Part shown: in pieces, positions 18,157-29,090 of the stretch
How the letters are laid out: each line of letters starts with the position of its first letter
How positions within the stretch are numbered: position 1 is the first letter of the stretch
Source: Acinetobacter cumulans
GTDB taxonomy: Bacteria; Pseudomonadota; Gammaproteobacteria; Pseudomonadales; Moraxellaceae
Length of the DNA stretch: 64,000 bases
Assembly: GCF_003024525.3 (NCBI RefSeq)
Contig: NZ_CP035934.2
Location: 1,302,001 to 1,366,000, forward strand
Reading direction: 5' to 3'
Notes under the pieces: generated by a model
Seen by the model: only the letters and a program-made list of their open reading frames with translations
The model's database searches: none
Told to the model about the DNA's origin: nothing
Program-made: the position numbers and the translations under genes

Positions 18157-18259
18157 TAAGCCGCAAGGCTTAAAGCACTTTTACATATTTAAAGCCGTCC
18201 TTTCGGGGCGGCTTTAATATACCACGCATGTTTAAATAACTGTTTTCACGGTTATTTAA
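18157..18259 (-). promoter_or_regulatory. Structured region upstream of lysC
   Basis: Three dyads lie in the 291-nt alaS-lysC gap: TAAGCC-N4-GGCTTA (18157-18172, 21 nt before the lysC ATG), AAAGCCG-N11-CGGCTTT (18191-18215), and TTAAATAAC-N10-GTTATTTAA (18232-18259). They could form an RNA leader for lysC. I do not see the conserved core of the lysine riboswitch. Confidence 0.4.
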
Positions 18260-18384
18260 GAGAATGCATTTTTGTCCGCAAGTGGGCAGAGTGCTTTCTC
18301 GTGGACTCCATCATTTTTATCACGTTAGAACTTATGCATCATTAAAAAATCCACATGAGTCTGACGTTTGTTTGGTTTTTATAC

Positions 18385-18416
18385 AAAAGTTGATCAAAAT
18401 TGCTTGATCAACTTTT
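18385..18416 (-). terminator. Intrinsic terminator of alaS
   Basis: Perfect 13-bp stem AAAAGTTGATCAA / TTGATCAACTTTT with a 6-nt loop, 12 nt downstream of the alaS stop. Confidence 0.85.
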
Positions 18417-18427
18417 AATATTTGCTC

Positions 18428-21106
18428 TTATTTTGCAGCTAACCATGCTACAAGGTCGCTCATTACAGCTTCGAGTTTGTCGCTATAAGGCGCACCACCT
18501 TGAGCCATATCTGGTTTACCACCACCTTTACCACCTAGCTCTTGGCCAAGGTGTTTGATGATGTCACCCGCTTTAACAGTTGCTGTAAATTCTTTAGCAA
18601 CTGAAGCAATTAAGCTCACTTTATCGGCATCAATTGCTGCAATTACAATCACTGCATTATCTAGCTTAGATTTCACGCCGTCATGTAAGTTACGAAGCGA
18701 TTTCGCATCTACATTTTGAACAGTGGTAATTAAAGTTTGACGACCTGCGATGTCTTGAACTTGACTCAAAAGCTCAGCAGCTTGGAAGCTTGCTAATTTT
18801 TGGTTCAATTGTTCAATTTGCTTTTGCAGGCTAGATGCGGTGTGAGACAAAGCTTCAACTTTTTCTAAGGTTTGATCTTTTTGCGCTTTAAGCAAATCGT
18901 TAATTGCGTGAATATCACGTTCTGCTTTTTGAGCAACTTGAATTGCTTTAGTGCCTGTAACTGCCTCAATACGACGTACACCTGCTGCTACACCACCTTC
19001 AGAAGTGATTTTGAACAAACCGATGTCGCCAGTACGCTTAACGTGGATACCGCCACACAATTCGATTGAGAAGTTTTTCTCTTCAATGATTGAACCCATT
19101 GAAAGTACACGAACTTCTTCACCGTATTTTTCACCAAACAACATCATCGCGCCTTTTGCTTTCGCAGATTCGATGTCTAGAAGTTCAGTAGAAACAGCAG
19201 TGTTAGCAATCACTTCGGCATTTACAAGACGTTCAATTTCTTGAAGCTGTTCAAATGAAACAGGTTGGTCGTTGGCAAAGTCGAAACGTAAAATGTCAGA
19301 CGCAACCAATGAGCCTTTTTGTTGTACGTGAGTACCCAAGATTTGACGTAATGCAGCATGTAGAAGGTGAGTTGCAGAGTGGTTACGCGCAGTAGCTGCA
19401 CGAATGTCTGCTTTTACAGTTGCTTCAACATTTTGAGTAACTTTCAAGTTACCCATCGTCACAATACCTTGGTGTACGAATGCGCCACCAGATTTTTTCG
19501 TATCTTGAACTTCGAAAATACCTGTATCGTTTTTGAAGATACCTGTATCACCGATTTGACCGCCACTTTCTGCATAGAAAGGTGTTTGGTTTAATACGAT
19601 TAAAGCTTCGTCGCCTTCAACCACTTCATCAACTTGCTCACCATCTTTGTAGATTGCGATGATTTGACCTTCACCCGCAGTTGCATCGTAACCGTCGAAT
19701 TGAGTTTCACCTTCAACTTTAACAACAGCGTTGTAGTCGATTGCAAATTTACCTGCATCACGTGCACGTTGACGTTGCGCAGCCATTTCAACTTCAAAAC
19801 CAGCTTCGTCAATCATTAATTCACGTTCACGTGCAATGTCAGCAGTTAAGTCAGTTGGGAAACCATAAGTATCGTAAAGTTTAAATACCACTTCACCAGG
19901 AATTACAGAACCTTTTAGTTGTGCCAATTCGCCTTCAAGCAATTTCAAACCTTGCTCTAAAGTTTTCGCGAATTGTTCCTCTTCTTTCAAGAGCTGTGCT
20001 TCGATACGCGCTTGCTGTGCAGCAAGTTCAGGGTAAGCAGCACCCATCACTTCAATAAGTGGCTTCAACATTTTGTGGAAGAATGAACCTGTTGCGCCAA
20101 GCTTGTTACCATGACGTACTGCACGACGGATAATACGGCGTAGTACATAGCCACGGCCTTCATTAGAAGGGTTTACGCCATCAGCAATTAGGAATGAGCA
20201 TGAACGTGCATGGTCAGCTACAACTTTTAAAGACGCTGGGTATTCAACAGGTTTACCTTCAGCTTGAGCTTTTGCTTCAAGCTCAGTGGTATCTAAACCA
20301 ATGATTTCAGCCGCAGCTTTAAGCAAGTGTTGGAATAGGTCGATTTCGTAGTTTGAGTTTACGTGCTGTAAAACTGCAGAAATACGTTCTAAGCCCATAC
20401 CTGTATCTACAGAAGGTGCAGGAAGAGGGTGGAGTACGCCGTCAGCAGTACGGTTGAACTGCATGAATACGTTGTTCCAAATTTCAATGAAACGGTCGCC
20501 ATCTTCTTCAGGCGTGCCTGGTAGGCCGCCCCAGATGTGGTCGCCATGGTCAAAGAAGATTTCAGAACATGGACCGCAAGGGCCAGTGTCGCCCATTGCC
20601 CAGAAGTTATCTGATGCGTATTGACCGCCTTTGTTGTCACCAATACGGATAATACGAGATGCATCTAGACCAATTTCTTTGTTCCAGATATCAAAAGCTT
20701 CATCATCTGTGTGATAAACAGTGGCATAAAGTTTGTCTTTTGGAAGACCTAACCATTTTTCGTTGGTTAAGAAATCCCATGCAAATGTGATCGCATCACG
20801 TTTGAAGTAATCGCCGAAAGAGAAGTTACCTAACATTTCAAAGAATGTGTGGTGACGTGCTGTATAACCAACGTTGTCTAAGTCGTTGTGTTTGCCGCCT
20901 GCGCGTACACATTTTTGTGAAGAAGTTGCACGAACGTAGTCACGTTTTTCAAGACCAAGGAAGCAGTCTTTAAACTGGTTCATACCTGCGTTTGTGAACA
21001 ATAATGTTGGGTCGTTGGCAGGTACCAGAGAACTCGACGCGACACGTGTATGCCCTTGCGATTCAAAATAGCTTAAAAAAGCTTCGCGAATTTCAGCTGA
21101 TGTCAT
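18428..21106 (-). CDS. alaS: Alanyl-tRNA synthetase
   Basis: 892-residue class II synthetase charging tRNA-Ala. In order: motif-1/2 catalytic core with [30 protein letters not shown] and [10 protein letters not shown]; the tRNA-recognition domain; the editing domain with zinc-binding [11 protein letters not shown] (HxxxH) and [13 protein letters not shown] (CxxxH); and a C-terminal coiled coil ending in the glycine-rich [19 protein letters not shown] of the C-Ala domain. Start set at [11 protein letters not shown], where homologues begin; the frame stays open 19 codons further. Own terminator downstream; usual alaS-lysC-csrA order. Confidence 0.97.
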   Translation of the reverse strand: MTSAEIREAFLSYFESQGHTRVASSSLVPANDPTLLFTNAGMNQFKDCFLGLEKRDYVRATSSQKCVRAGGKHNDLDNVGYTARHHTFFEMLGNFSFGDYFKRDAITFAWDFLTNEKWLGLPKDKLYATVYHTDDEAFDIWNKEIGLDASRIIRIGDNKGGQYASDNFWAMGDTGPCGPCSEIFFDHGDHIWGGLPGTPEEDGDRFIEIWNNVFMQFNRTADGVLHPLPAPSVDTGMGLERISAVLQHVNSNYEIDLFQHLLKAAAEIIGLDTTELEAKAQAEGKPVEYPASLKVVADHARSCSFLIADGVNPSNEGRGYVLRRIIRRAVRHGNKLGATGSFFHKMLKPLIEVMGAAYPELAAQQARIEAQLLKEEEQFAKTLEQGLKLLEGELAQLKGSVIPGEVVFKLYDTYGFPTDLTADIARERELMIDEAGFEVEMAAQRQRARDAGKFAIDYNAVVKVEGETQFDGYDATAGEGQIIAIYKDGEQVDEVVEGDEALIVLNQTPFYAESGGQIGDTGIFKNDTGIFEVQDTKKSGGAFVHQGIVTMGNLKVTQNVEATVKADIRAATARNHSATHLLHAALRQILGTHVQQKGSLVASDILRFDFANDQPVSFEQLQEIERLVNAEVIANTAVSTELLDIESAKAKGAMMLFGEKYGEEVRVLSMGSIIEEKNFSIELCGGIHVKRTGDIGLFKITSEGGVAAGVRRIEAVTGTKAIQVAQKAERDIHAINDLLKAQKDQTLEKVEALSHTASSLQKQIEQLNQKLASFQAAELLSQVQDIAGRQTLITTVQNVDAKSLRNLHDGVKSKLDNAVIVIAAIDADKVSLIASVAKEFTATVKAGDIIKHLGQELGGKGGGKPDMAQGGAPYSDKLEAVMSDLVAWLAAK

Positions 21107-21738
21107 AAAACGAGTACTCACAACCAAGTCTCTCCTAATTTCGATTTGGTAATAGCATATCAAGCAAGTCTTACAAAAATTTAAAGCTGGCTTGAGATGC
21201 TGACATAAAATTTAAAAACGCTAAATTATAACGGAAAAAGGTGTGGTGACCAATGATTTTCGGCTATCTCTATGACTTTTTATACAATTCAAAGGGAATC
21301 ATGCATTTCTCTGAAAATTGTCGAATTTTTGCTTTATTTTTATTTTAGATTGTTTTGTGTTTTCAGCTGGATTTTGCTTCGTTATGGAATGACTTTTCAG
21401 TATTGAGTTAATGTTTATTTTGCCAGCTAAATTTGAAGTGATATTTAAAATATTCCAAGCTGTTTTTGAAATCTATTGGATGGAATTCCTTATTTGGTGA
21501 GGTTAAATACGTAGTAAATTTAATGTTGATGAATTTTAAGCGTTTTTAGGAAATTACCCAGCCGTTTGAATAGATTTGACTTCAAGTTAAGGAGTCTTTT
21601 TCATCATTGAGATGTTTGATGTAAAAATAAAAAAATGCCCAATAACTAATAAAAGAATTAATGATAACTATTGTGGGTTGAAATCAATTAACATAGAGGT
21701 GCTTTAAGGTAACAGTTTCATATTACAAGGTTTGAGTC
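21107..21738. other. 632-bp intergenic region, alaS / GAPDH divergent promoters
   Basis: AT-rich gap between divergent genes. I find no open frame with a credible start and no strong -35/-10 pair. TTAAGGAGTC at about 21588 looks like a ribosome site but no sensible frame follows. It must hold the promoters of alaS and of the dehydrogenase gene. Confidence 0.4.
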
Positions 21739-22764
21739 ATGCAACGAGTGGCAATTAATGGATTTGGTCGAATTGGGCGTAATGTGTTACGTGCTTGGTT
21801 TGAAAATCCAAAGCACTTTAATTTTGAAGTTGTAGCCATCAATGATGTTGCAGACATAGAAACCTTGGTGCATTTATTTAAATACGATACAACACATGGT
21901 CGCTTTCAGGGGCTAGTGAGTGTTGAACAACACGAATACCATCATTATTTAAATATTCAGTCTGCGACGCAAACTTTGCGCGTGGAAGTACTCAATCAAG
22001 CTCATCCTTATGATTTGCCATGGCAAAATTTAGATATTGATGTGGTGCTTGAGTGCACAGGTTTATTTCGCTCACGTGAAGCGGCTACACAACATATTAC
22101 TGCTGGGGCAAAGCGTGTCATTATTGGTGCGGCACCGTTTGATACCGTAGATGCGGCCATTGTATATGGTGTGAATCACCAAGATGTAAAAGATACCGAT
22201 CAGATTATTTCCAGTGTGTCTTGTACCACCCAAGCATTGGTGCCTTTGGTTAAAATTATTGATGATGCGTTTGGTATAGATACTGCGATGATGACTGAAA
22301 TTCACGCAGTCACAGCGGATCAATCAGTTTTGGATCATGCACATCGTGATTTACGTCGTGCTCGTGCATCAGGTCAAAATATTATTCCCACTACATCATC
22401 TGCATTAGGCGCTTTAAAGCAGGTGTTGCCTAAAATGGCCGATCGAATTAATGGATATTCAATTCGTGTACCCACTATTAATGTGGCAGCCATAGATCTT
22501 ACGTTTATTTCGCAAACAGAAATTAATGTAGCACAGGTGAATCAGGTTTTAACGGAAGCTGCGCATAGCCGTTATGCTGAAATTATGCAGGTAACCGATG
22601 AGCCATTGGTGTCGAGTGATTTTAATCACTCTCCATACTCTTTAATTGTGGATTTAACCCAAACTATGGTGGTGGGTAAGCAAGCAAAAGTCTTTGCGTG
22701 GTACGACAATGAATGGGGTTATGCCAACCGCTTATTAGATTTATGTGAGTCTTTTACCGTCTAA
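21739..22764 (+). CDS. gap: Glyceraldehyde-3-phosphate / erythrose-4-phosphate dehydrogenase
   Basis: 341-residue NAD(P)-dependent phosphorylating dehydrogenase of the GAPDH superfamily. The Rossmann start RVAINGFGRIGRNVLRAW, the active-site SCTT (Cys near residue 158) and the C-terminal WYDNEWGYANR are present. Several stretches resemble E. coli Epd (E4PDH) more than GapA: HLFKYDTTHGRF, DLRRARASGQNIIP, RVPTINVAAIDL and DFNHSPYSLIVD. Position 3 after the active Cys-Thr-Thr is Gln instead of the usual Asn. So it may serve vitamin B6 synthesis or a glycolytic/gluconeogenic role; the symbol given is provisional. Monocistronic. Confidence 0.82.
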   Translation: MQRVAINGFGRIGRNVLRAWFENPKHFNFEVVAINDVADIETLVHLFKYDTTHGRFQGLVSVEQHEYHHYLNIQSATQTLRVEVLNQAHPYDLPWQNLDIDVVLECTGLFRSREAATQHITAGAKRVIIGAAPFDTVDAAIVYGVNHQDVKDTDQIISSVSCTTQALVPLVKIIDDAFGIDTAMMTEIHAVTADQSVLDHAHRDLRRARASGQNIIPTTSSALGALKQVLPKMADRINGYSIRVPTINVAAIDLTFISQTEINVAQVNQVLTEAAHSRYAEIMQVTDEPLVSSDFNHSPYSLIVDLTQTMVVGKQAKVFAWYDNEWGYANRLLDLCESFTV

Positions 22765-22916
22765 TGCTTTTAAAACAGCTCAGGATTATACGGTACTAAC
22801 CATAAGATTACTTTTGAACATCATTTGTGCAGCGGTTTTTGTTATTTCTAAGCCTTATTTCTTGTGCTTGTTTGATCGATTTTTTAAAAGCTGTGCGTGC
22901 TGGTTGATGGGTGAGC

Positions 22917-22941
22917 ATATTGGCTAAAGCCGATATTTAAT
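22917..22941 (+). terminator. Candidate terminator of the dehydrogenase gene
   Basis: Stem ATATTGGC / GCCGATAT (one G-U) with TAAA loop, followed by TTAATTTT, 150 nt after the stop codon. The rest of the 344-bp gap 22765-23108 holds nothing recognisable. Confidence 0.4.
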
Positions 22942-23108
22942 TTTGCTGGCTTCAACATCATTTACTTTCGAATGTGTTTTAAAGGCATTCAAATAATTAA
23001 AAAGATGAAATGACGTGAAAAGTAGATGTATTTTATAGAATTAAGCATTCATTTAACTCGAATTTGGTTAAGATAGAATGGAATTAAATATATAAGTAGA
23101 GTTTGCAC

Positions 23109-23411
23109 ATGATTATTTTGTGGGGATTTGTTTTTTTGCTGTCTATGGCGGTAATTTTTTTAACATGGATGCAATTTAAAAACCAAGGGGATGAAGTTTT
23201 TAAGCAGTCTGAGCACGTGCAACTGGATCAGAAAGTTGTAAATCTTGAGCAGAATTTGAAAAAAACTTTAGAAATTATGCAAGATTTAGCAAAAAAAATG
23301 CATACCCAACAAGAGGTTTTAGATCAAACCACACATAAATTACAGCAAGTCGAATTACAAAATGCCGAATTGGTAACCTTGCTGGCAAAAGTAGTTATTC
23401 CTAAAGAATAA
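23109..23411 (+). CDS. Single-pass membrane protein with coiled coil, unknown
   Basis: 100-residue protein: a transmembrane helix at about residues 2-22 (IILWGFVFLLSMAVIFLTW), then an almost continuous heptad-like helical tail (VVNLEQNLKKTLEIMQDLA, QQVELQNAELVTLLAKVV). It is likely anchored in the inner membrane with a cytoplasmic or periplasmic coiled coil. ATG 23109 is taken over the TTG two codons upstream. No family recognised. It is a one-gene unit ended by a strong terminator. Confidence 0.7.
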   Translation: MIILWGFVFLLSMAVIFLTWMQFKNQGDEVFKQSEHVQLDQKVVNLEQNLKKTLEIMQDLAKKMHTQQEVLDQTTHKLQQVELQNAELVTLLAKVVIPKE

Positions 23412-23459
23412 AGCTTTATTGCTATTGGTTAAGAGAATATCTTTAAATGATGTGAATAA

Positions 23460-23497
23460 AGCTCGGTGCATATCGAATATATGCATTGAGCTTTTTT
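23460..23497 (+). terminator. Strong intrinsic terminator
   Basis: 14-bp stem AGCTCGGTGCATAT / ATATGCATTGAGCT with two G-U pairs, 5-nt loop, T6. Confidence 0.88.
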
Positions 23498-23535
23498 AAT
23501 TCAAAAGAATGAATAGGAAGTGCTGAATACATTGT

Positions 23536-23835
23536 TTAGCTGAGTGCCATACGTAAAAAAGCCGCAGTACTCATACTAATGATGACAGTTGGCAGTAGTG
23601 ACAAGCGAGATGCTGCAATTAATGTCACTACGATTGCAATCATGTCCGCAGGATTATCACGTACAAAATAAGGTGCAATCACTGAAATGAGCACACAGCC
23701 AGGTACGACTTCTAAGATTTGTTTTTGCTTTGTGCTCAGCGTTTTATTTTTTAATAAAACATAACCCAATATACGGGTTAAATAGGTTGTGATCGCGACA
23801 AAAAGAATGGCAATAAGGGTGGCTGTGTGAATCAT
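23536..23835 (-). CDS. azlD: AzlD family branched-chain amino acid transport protein
   Basis: 99-residue inner-membrane protein with three to four hydrophobic segments, the small partner of AzlC. Family features are TYLTRILGYVLL at the start and VVPGCVLISVIAPYF in the middle. Its ATG overlaps the azlC stop by 4 nt (ATGA), so the two are translated together and presumably form an amino-acid exporter. Confidence 0.9.
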   Translation of the reverse strand: MIHTATLIAILFVAITTYLTRILGYVLLKNKTLSTKQKQILEVVPGCVLISVIAPYFVRDNPADMIAIVVTLIAASRLSLLPTVIISMSTAAFLRMALS

Positions 23836-24587
23836 GCATCATCTCCAACAAAGTAAAAAGCTGAAGCAATGCCACAAATTGCACCGACAGGGACATACCA
23901 GCCTGTAGGTAAATATAAATAAGCTAAAGCAGCTGTAATTAAACTCACCAACCATGGACGTGCCGCAGTCATTCCTTTCCACATACTGCGTAGCAAGATT
24001 AAAAATACCGCTGGGAATGCCATATCAAAGCCGAAACGACTAATATCACCTAAGATAGGTCCAATCATGGCACCCAATGTAGTAAAGCCGACCCACATAA
24101 GGTACAGCGCTGTACAAATGCCCGCATAAAACATCATGCTAAATGCAGAGGGGGCTAAAATTCCTTGTTTCTTTTGTGCATCGGCTAAACCAACAGCCCA
24201 GCTTTCATCACACATAAAAAATAATGCGGTATAAACCGTTTTATTGGGTAAATGACGTAAAAAGGGCACTAAGCTTGCACCCATAAGTAGGTGGCGACTA
24301 TTCACCAAAAAGGTAATAAAAATCAACATAAGAATGTTGGGTGGATTGGTCCAGACTTCTAAAATGGCAAACTCGGACCCACCTGCAAAATTAAGACCTG
24401 TGAGCAGTGGAACTTCTATTGCAGAAAAACCTTTTTGCGTCGCTTGAGCACCTAAAACCAAAGCAAATGGAATAATACCCAGCAGTAGTGGTAGAGACAC
24501 TTTGAGACCACGTTTAAATTCTGTTGCTTGAACTTGTGTGTTGGGTGTATGTGTTGAGCTGCTACGAAGGCTGTACATGTTGGGCAT
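23832..24587 (-). CDS. azlC: AzlC family transporter
   Basis: 251-residue permease with about seven membrane segments. Family marks: SLPLLLGIIPFALVLGA near the N-terminus, FAGGSEFAILEVW, VNSRHLLMGASL and CDESWAVGLADA. The Thr/Ser-rich first 20 residues are a non-conserved extension, so the true start could be the Met at residue 4. With AzlD it makes a branched-chain amino acid (or analogue) exporter. Divergent from a broken Lrp/AsnC regulator gene that would have controlled it. Confidence 0.9.
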   Translation of the reverse strand: MPNMYSLRSSSTHTPNTQVQATEFKRGLKVSLPLLLGIIPFALVLGAQATQKGFSAIEVPLLTGLNFAGGSEFAILEVWTNPPNILMLIFITFLVNSRHLLMGASLVPFLRHLPNKTVYTALFFMCDESWAVGLADAQKKQGILAPSAFSMMFYAGICTALYLMWVGFTTLGAMIGPILGDISRFGFDMAFPAVFLILLRSMWKGMTAARPWLVSLITAALAYLYLPTGWYVPVGAICGIASAFYFVGDDA

Positions 24588-24595
24588 TAAACTGC

Positions 24596-24612
24596 AAATA
24601 GAAAATCTATTT
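24596..24612. promoter_or_regulatory. Candidate Lrp-type operator between azlC and the regulator
   Basis: Perfect inverted repeat AAATAGA-AAA-TCTATTT, 9 nt from the azlC ATG in the divergent gap. An AT-rich dyad of this kind suits an Lrp/AsnC protein; inference only. Confidence 0.4.
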
Positions 24613-24717
24613 TATTCTGTCTATGTTGGCATTTGTGATTGAAATTGGGGTTATGTTTTGCCTTAACGCAATTTTATTGCTAATTTTATCTTAAATGAGA
24701 TATTAAGTGCTTTAATT

Positions 24718-25170
24718 ATGGATCAATTAGACAAACGGATTTTGCAAGTATTGCAACATCAAGGGAAGCTACAAAATAATGAGCTGGCCCAGCAGGTGGG
24801 GTTGTCTGCATCACCGTGTTTACGTCGGGTTAAACAGTTGGAAGATGAGGGTTATATCGAAAAATATGTTGCCTTGTTAAATCCACAAAAATTAAATTTA
24901 GGATTAACAGTCTTTGCACGGATTTGGTTGAAAGGATAAGATGCCAATACAGTAAATAGTTTTGTAGAGGCAATACAAGATTTGCAAGAGGTGGTTGAAT
25001 GTCAATTAATGGCAGGCGATTGTGACTTCTTTTTAAGAATAGTTGTGGCAGATTTGGATGCATATCGACGTTTTCAGGTTGAGCATTTAAACAAAATTAT
25101 CAGCATACAGAGTGTGAAAACAGAAATACCATTACAGCGAATTAAGCAAACCACGGCATTACCACTATAG
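24718..25170 (+). pseudogene. Lrp/AsnC family regulator with in-frame stop
   Basis: Reads as one continuous 151-codon frame interrupted only by TAA at 24937-24939. Before it: an AsnC-type helix-turn-helix (LDKRILQVLQHQGKLQNNELAQQVGLSAS, split over residues 4-32; CLRRVKQLEDEGYIEKYVALL). After it: the RAM/ligand domain (EVVECQLMAGDCDFFLRIVV, the usual ECH-x-TGDYDY-like segment). The stop separates the DNA-binding from the ligand domain. TAA is one C-to-T change from the glutamine codon CAA. A 73-residue HTH fragment might still be made. It faces azlCD and was probably its regulator. Confidence 0.88.
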
Positions 25171-25321
25171 TATTTAGTTTTTGGTGCGTTATTCTTAGGT
25201 GTTAATAGCGCTTGGATGTGTAAATTATGCGCAGGTAGTTTGCTATTTCCTTCATAAAAATACTTTATATAATCAGTTCTTAAGAAAATATAACGATAGA
25301 TTTCATACAAGCGTGTTTATT

Positions 25322-25407
25322 TGCACATGATTTATGAAAAAGTCATGTGCACAAGCTAAGTGATCGTGCTAGACTAGGAGAAATCGGGTGTGCTCCCGAT
25401 TTTTTTA
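25322..25407 (+). promoter_or_regulatory. Candidate leader or small RNA upstream of hisZ
   Basis: A 9-bp hairpin (TGCACATGA / TCATGTGCA, 25322-25351) is followed 29 nt later by a terminator. An extended -10 TGCTAGACT (25367-25375) lies between them. Either a short RNA ends here, or hisZ starts from the -10 and its message begins with the terminator-like hairpin. No promoter for a longer RNA is convincing. Confidence 0.35.
25381..25407 (+). terminator. Intrinsic terminator before hisZ
   Basis: Perfect stem AAATCGGG / CCCGATTT, 6-nt loop, T7; 42 nt before the hisZ ATG and 210 nt after the broken regulator gene. Confidence 0.75.
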
Positions 25408-25448
25408 TGCGGATTTGTTCCGCGCTGACAAGAATTTAGGTTTACAAC

Positions 25449-26615
25449 ATGCCCATTTCAGAGACATGGTTATTACCTGATGGTGTAGCTGATGTACTGC
25501 CAAAACAGGCGCAAGTGATTGAATCTTTGCGTCGTGAAGCATTAGATTTCCTCGCATCTCGAGGTTATCAGTTGGTGTACACGCCATTCATTGAATACAT
25601 CGAATCTCTATCTTCTCTTTCAGAATCGAATCAAGATTTAGACTTAGCCACTTTTAAAGTGATCGACCAACTTTCAGGTCGTTTGCTTGGTGTGCGTGCC
25701 GATATGACACCACAAGTGGCTCGTATTGATGCGCATGTACATCCTGTCGAAGGTGTAGCTCGTTATTGCTACGCTGGTACAGTACTACATACTAAGCCAC
25801 AGGGTTTTAATACCACGCGTGCACCTTTACAGTTAGGTGCGGAATTATTTGGTTCAGACAGCATTGATGCTGACGTTGAGCTGATTGATGTCATGATCAA
25901 CTTGCTTGAAAAAGCCGGTCATGCAGATGGTATTCATCTTGATTTAGGGCATGTCGGTTTATTCCGTAGCATGGTGAAACAAGCAGGCTTGAGCAAAGCG
26001 CTTGAACGCCAATTGTCTGACTTATATCAACGCAAAGCTTTGCCTGAACTTGCTGAATTCACACAAACTATTCCGTTTGGTGCAGACTTTTATACATTAG
26101 GTCGTTTTGCAAGTGATTTAGATGCACTGCAAGCTAATTTAACGCCTGAAGTATTAGCGAACGAAGCATTTAAACTTGCTTTTGATGCTGTGAAGTCGAC
26201 TCAAGCAGCAATTCAAGCACGTTGGCCAGCGCTAGATATTGGTATTGATGTGGTTGAACTTCGTTCATATCACTATCACACTGGTTTAATGTATGCAGTA
26301 TATGCACCAAACCGTGCTGCACCACTGGCTCAAGGTGGTCGCTATGATGGTATTGGTGAGCACTTTGGTCGTGCACGTCCAGCAACGGGTTTCTCTTGTG
26401 ACTTATATGCTTTAACAGCTGGTCAAGTTCAGAGCACTCAAGTTTTGGTTGCACCTAAAGGCATTGAAGCAGATTTATTAAAGGCAATTGATTCAGCACG
26501 TAACGAAGGGTTTAGTGTGGTTCAATTGCTAGGTAATGATGATTTAAATTCAATTTCATCTGCGACACACCAATTGGTGCGCGCAAATGACGAATGGACA
26601 ATCAAACAAATTTAA
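25449..26615 (+). CDS. hisZ: ATP phosphoribosyltransferase regulatory subunit HisZ
   Basis: 388-residue paralogue of histidyl-tRNA synthetase that partners the short HisG enzyme for the first step of histidine synthesis and carries feedback control. Class II synthetase-like features: LPDGVADVLPKQA at the N-terminus, VIDQLSGRLLGVRADMTPQVAR, and the glycine-rich LAQGGRYDGIGEHFGR, without the synthetase anticodon-binding domain. Length is normal. Located directly before purA, a conserved arrangement in Acinetobacter and Pseudomonas. A short GTGCC/GGGCAC hairpin lies in the 66-nt gap to purA. Confidence 0.95.
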   Translation: MPISETWLLPDGVADVLPKQAQVIESLRREALDFLASRGYQLVYTPFIEYIESLSSLSESNQDLDLATFKVIDQLSGRLLGVRADMTPQVARIDAHVHPVEGVARYCYAGTVLHTKPQGFNTTRAPLQLGAELFGSDSIDADVELIDVMINLLEKAGHADGIHLDLGHVGLFRSMVKQAGLSKALERQLSDLYQRKALPELAEFTQTIPFGADFYTLGRFASDLDALQANLTPEVLANEAFKLAFDAVKSTQAAIQARWPALDIGIDVVELRSYHYHTGLMYAVYAPNRAAPLAQGGRYDGIGEHFGRARPATGFSCDLYALTAGQVQSTQVLVAPKGIEADLLKAIDSARNEGFSVVQLLGNDDLNSISSATHQLVRANDEWTIKQI

Positions 26616-26666
26616 CCGCGGATGTGCCTGCGGGCACACACGCTATTTCCAATTTTAACAGCATGA

Positions 26667-28001
<1,335 letters not shown>

Positions 28002-28021
28002 TTTGCATTTTTAAATGGAAT

Positions 28022-28053
28022 AAAAAAGCCCTACATGCGTAGGGCTTTTTTTT
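28022..28053 (+). terminator. Intrinsic terminator of hisZ-purA
   Basis: Stem GCCCTAC / GTAGGGC with ATGC loop between A6 and T8. Confidence 0.9.
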
Positions 28054-28174
28054 GCCTTCATATTCAATAACTAAATGATTGTATTTTATTCATAAATGAT
28101 TTATAGTTGGCACTTATAAATAAAAATGTCAAATAAGACATAATTTATAATAATTAATTATTTTTGGTGAAAAA

Positions 28175-28966
28175 ATGTTGAATAATAAAAGTTTACTGGG
28201 GCTTGGCCTGATCCTAAGTCTGTCTGGTTGTACAACTGTTGCTGAATTAACAGGAAATGACTCTGCTACTTTAAATTTAAATGCCGCGCAAGATTATCAG
28301 CTGATTGTCGAAGATGCGAAAGCGCAAAAAGCTTTAGATACAACATCTGCAACGTATAAGCGCATCAATACCATATTTTTAAAAATGAAGCCTTTTGCCG
28401 ATCAGGTGAATCAAACAGGCCAGCAGTTTGATTGGAAATTGAGTGTATTAAAGTCAGATGAGCTAAATGCTTTTGTAATGCCAGGTGGTAAGGTCGTATT
28501 TTATTCTGGACTTGTGACTAAATTAAAATTAACAGATTCAGAAATTGCAGCTGTAATGGGGCATGAAATGACACATGCACTTGAAGAACATTCAAAGCGT
28601 GCAGCAGGCGCAACAGCCATTACGGATTTAGCAGTGAAAGCTGGAAAGGCTTATGCTGGCGATAAACTTGGTAGTACTGGATCGCAAGCTTTAGATATTG
28701 GGAGTAAATATGGTGTGGGATTGCCATACTCACGTAATTTAGAATCAAAAGCTGATCGTGGTGGATTAATGTTGATGGCTAAAGCAGGCTATAACCCAGA
28801 TGCGGCGATTACAGTATGGGAAAAAATGAATAAAATGGATGGGGGTAGCACGAATGGTGCACAGAAGTTTACCTCAACACATCCATCAAATAATGACCGT
28901 ATTGCTGATTTGAAAAAAAGCTTAGCTGAGGCAAAACAATTTTATACCGCAAGTGCAAAGCCTTAA
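28175..28966 (+). CDS. M48 family metalloprotease lipoprotein (copy 1)
   Basis: 263-residue zinc metallopeptidase of the M48B LoiP/YggG type. Lipoprotein signal with lipobox LSGC (Cys19), then the protease domain: MPGGKVVFYSGLV, the zinc helix GHEMTHALEEHS (HExxH), and NLESKADRGGLMLMAKAGYNP with the third zinc ligand Glu. C-terminal THPSNNDRI is typical. It should sit on a membrane facing the periplasm and degrade misfolded proteins. A paralogue with the same layout lies 570 nt downstream, so this is a local duplication with a small membrane gene between them. Confidence 0.92.
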   Translation: MLNNKSLLGLGLILSLSGCTTVAELTGNDSATLNLNAAQDYQLIVEDAKAQKALDTTSATYKRINTIFLKMKPFADQVNQTGQQFDWKLSVLKSDELNAFVMPGGKVVFYSGLVTKLKLTDSEIAAVMGHEMTHALEEHSKRAAGATAITDLAVKAGKAYAGDKLGSTGSQALDIGSKYGVGLPYSRNLESKADRGGLMLMAKAGYNPDAAITVWEKMNKMDGGSTNGAQKFTSTHPSNNDRIADLKKSLAEAKQFYTASAKP

Positions 28967-28999
28967 TACGGATTTAAATAAAGATTAAATTGAAGATTC

Positions 29000-29030
29000 A
29001 AAAAAGGGATGCTTAGGCATTCCTTTTTTT
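29000..29030 (+). terminator. Intrinsic terminator after first M48 gene
   Basis: Stem GGGATGC / GCATTCC (one G-U), TTAG loop, between A6 and T7. Confidence 0.85.
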
Positions 29031-29090
29031 GCCGACTAAAGTTGACTATGTTGTAGCGCAAATTCACGTTAAAAAATACCACAAAGTAAA

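Noticed and set aside
18191..18427. Lysine riboswitch upstream of lysC
   Set aside because: Hairpins are present but I could not find the conserved internal motifs of the lysine aptamer.
22745..22927. 60-codon frame overlapping the end of the GAPDH-like gene
   Set aside because: It overlaps the conserved C-terminus, lacks a ribosome site and ends at a likely terminator; hydrophobic look is probably chance.
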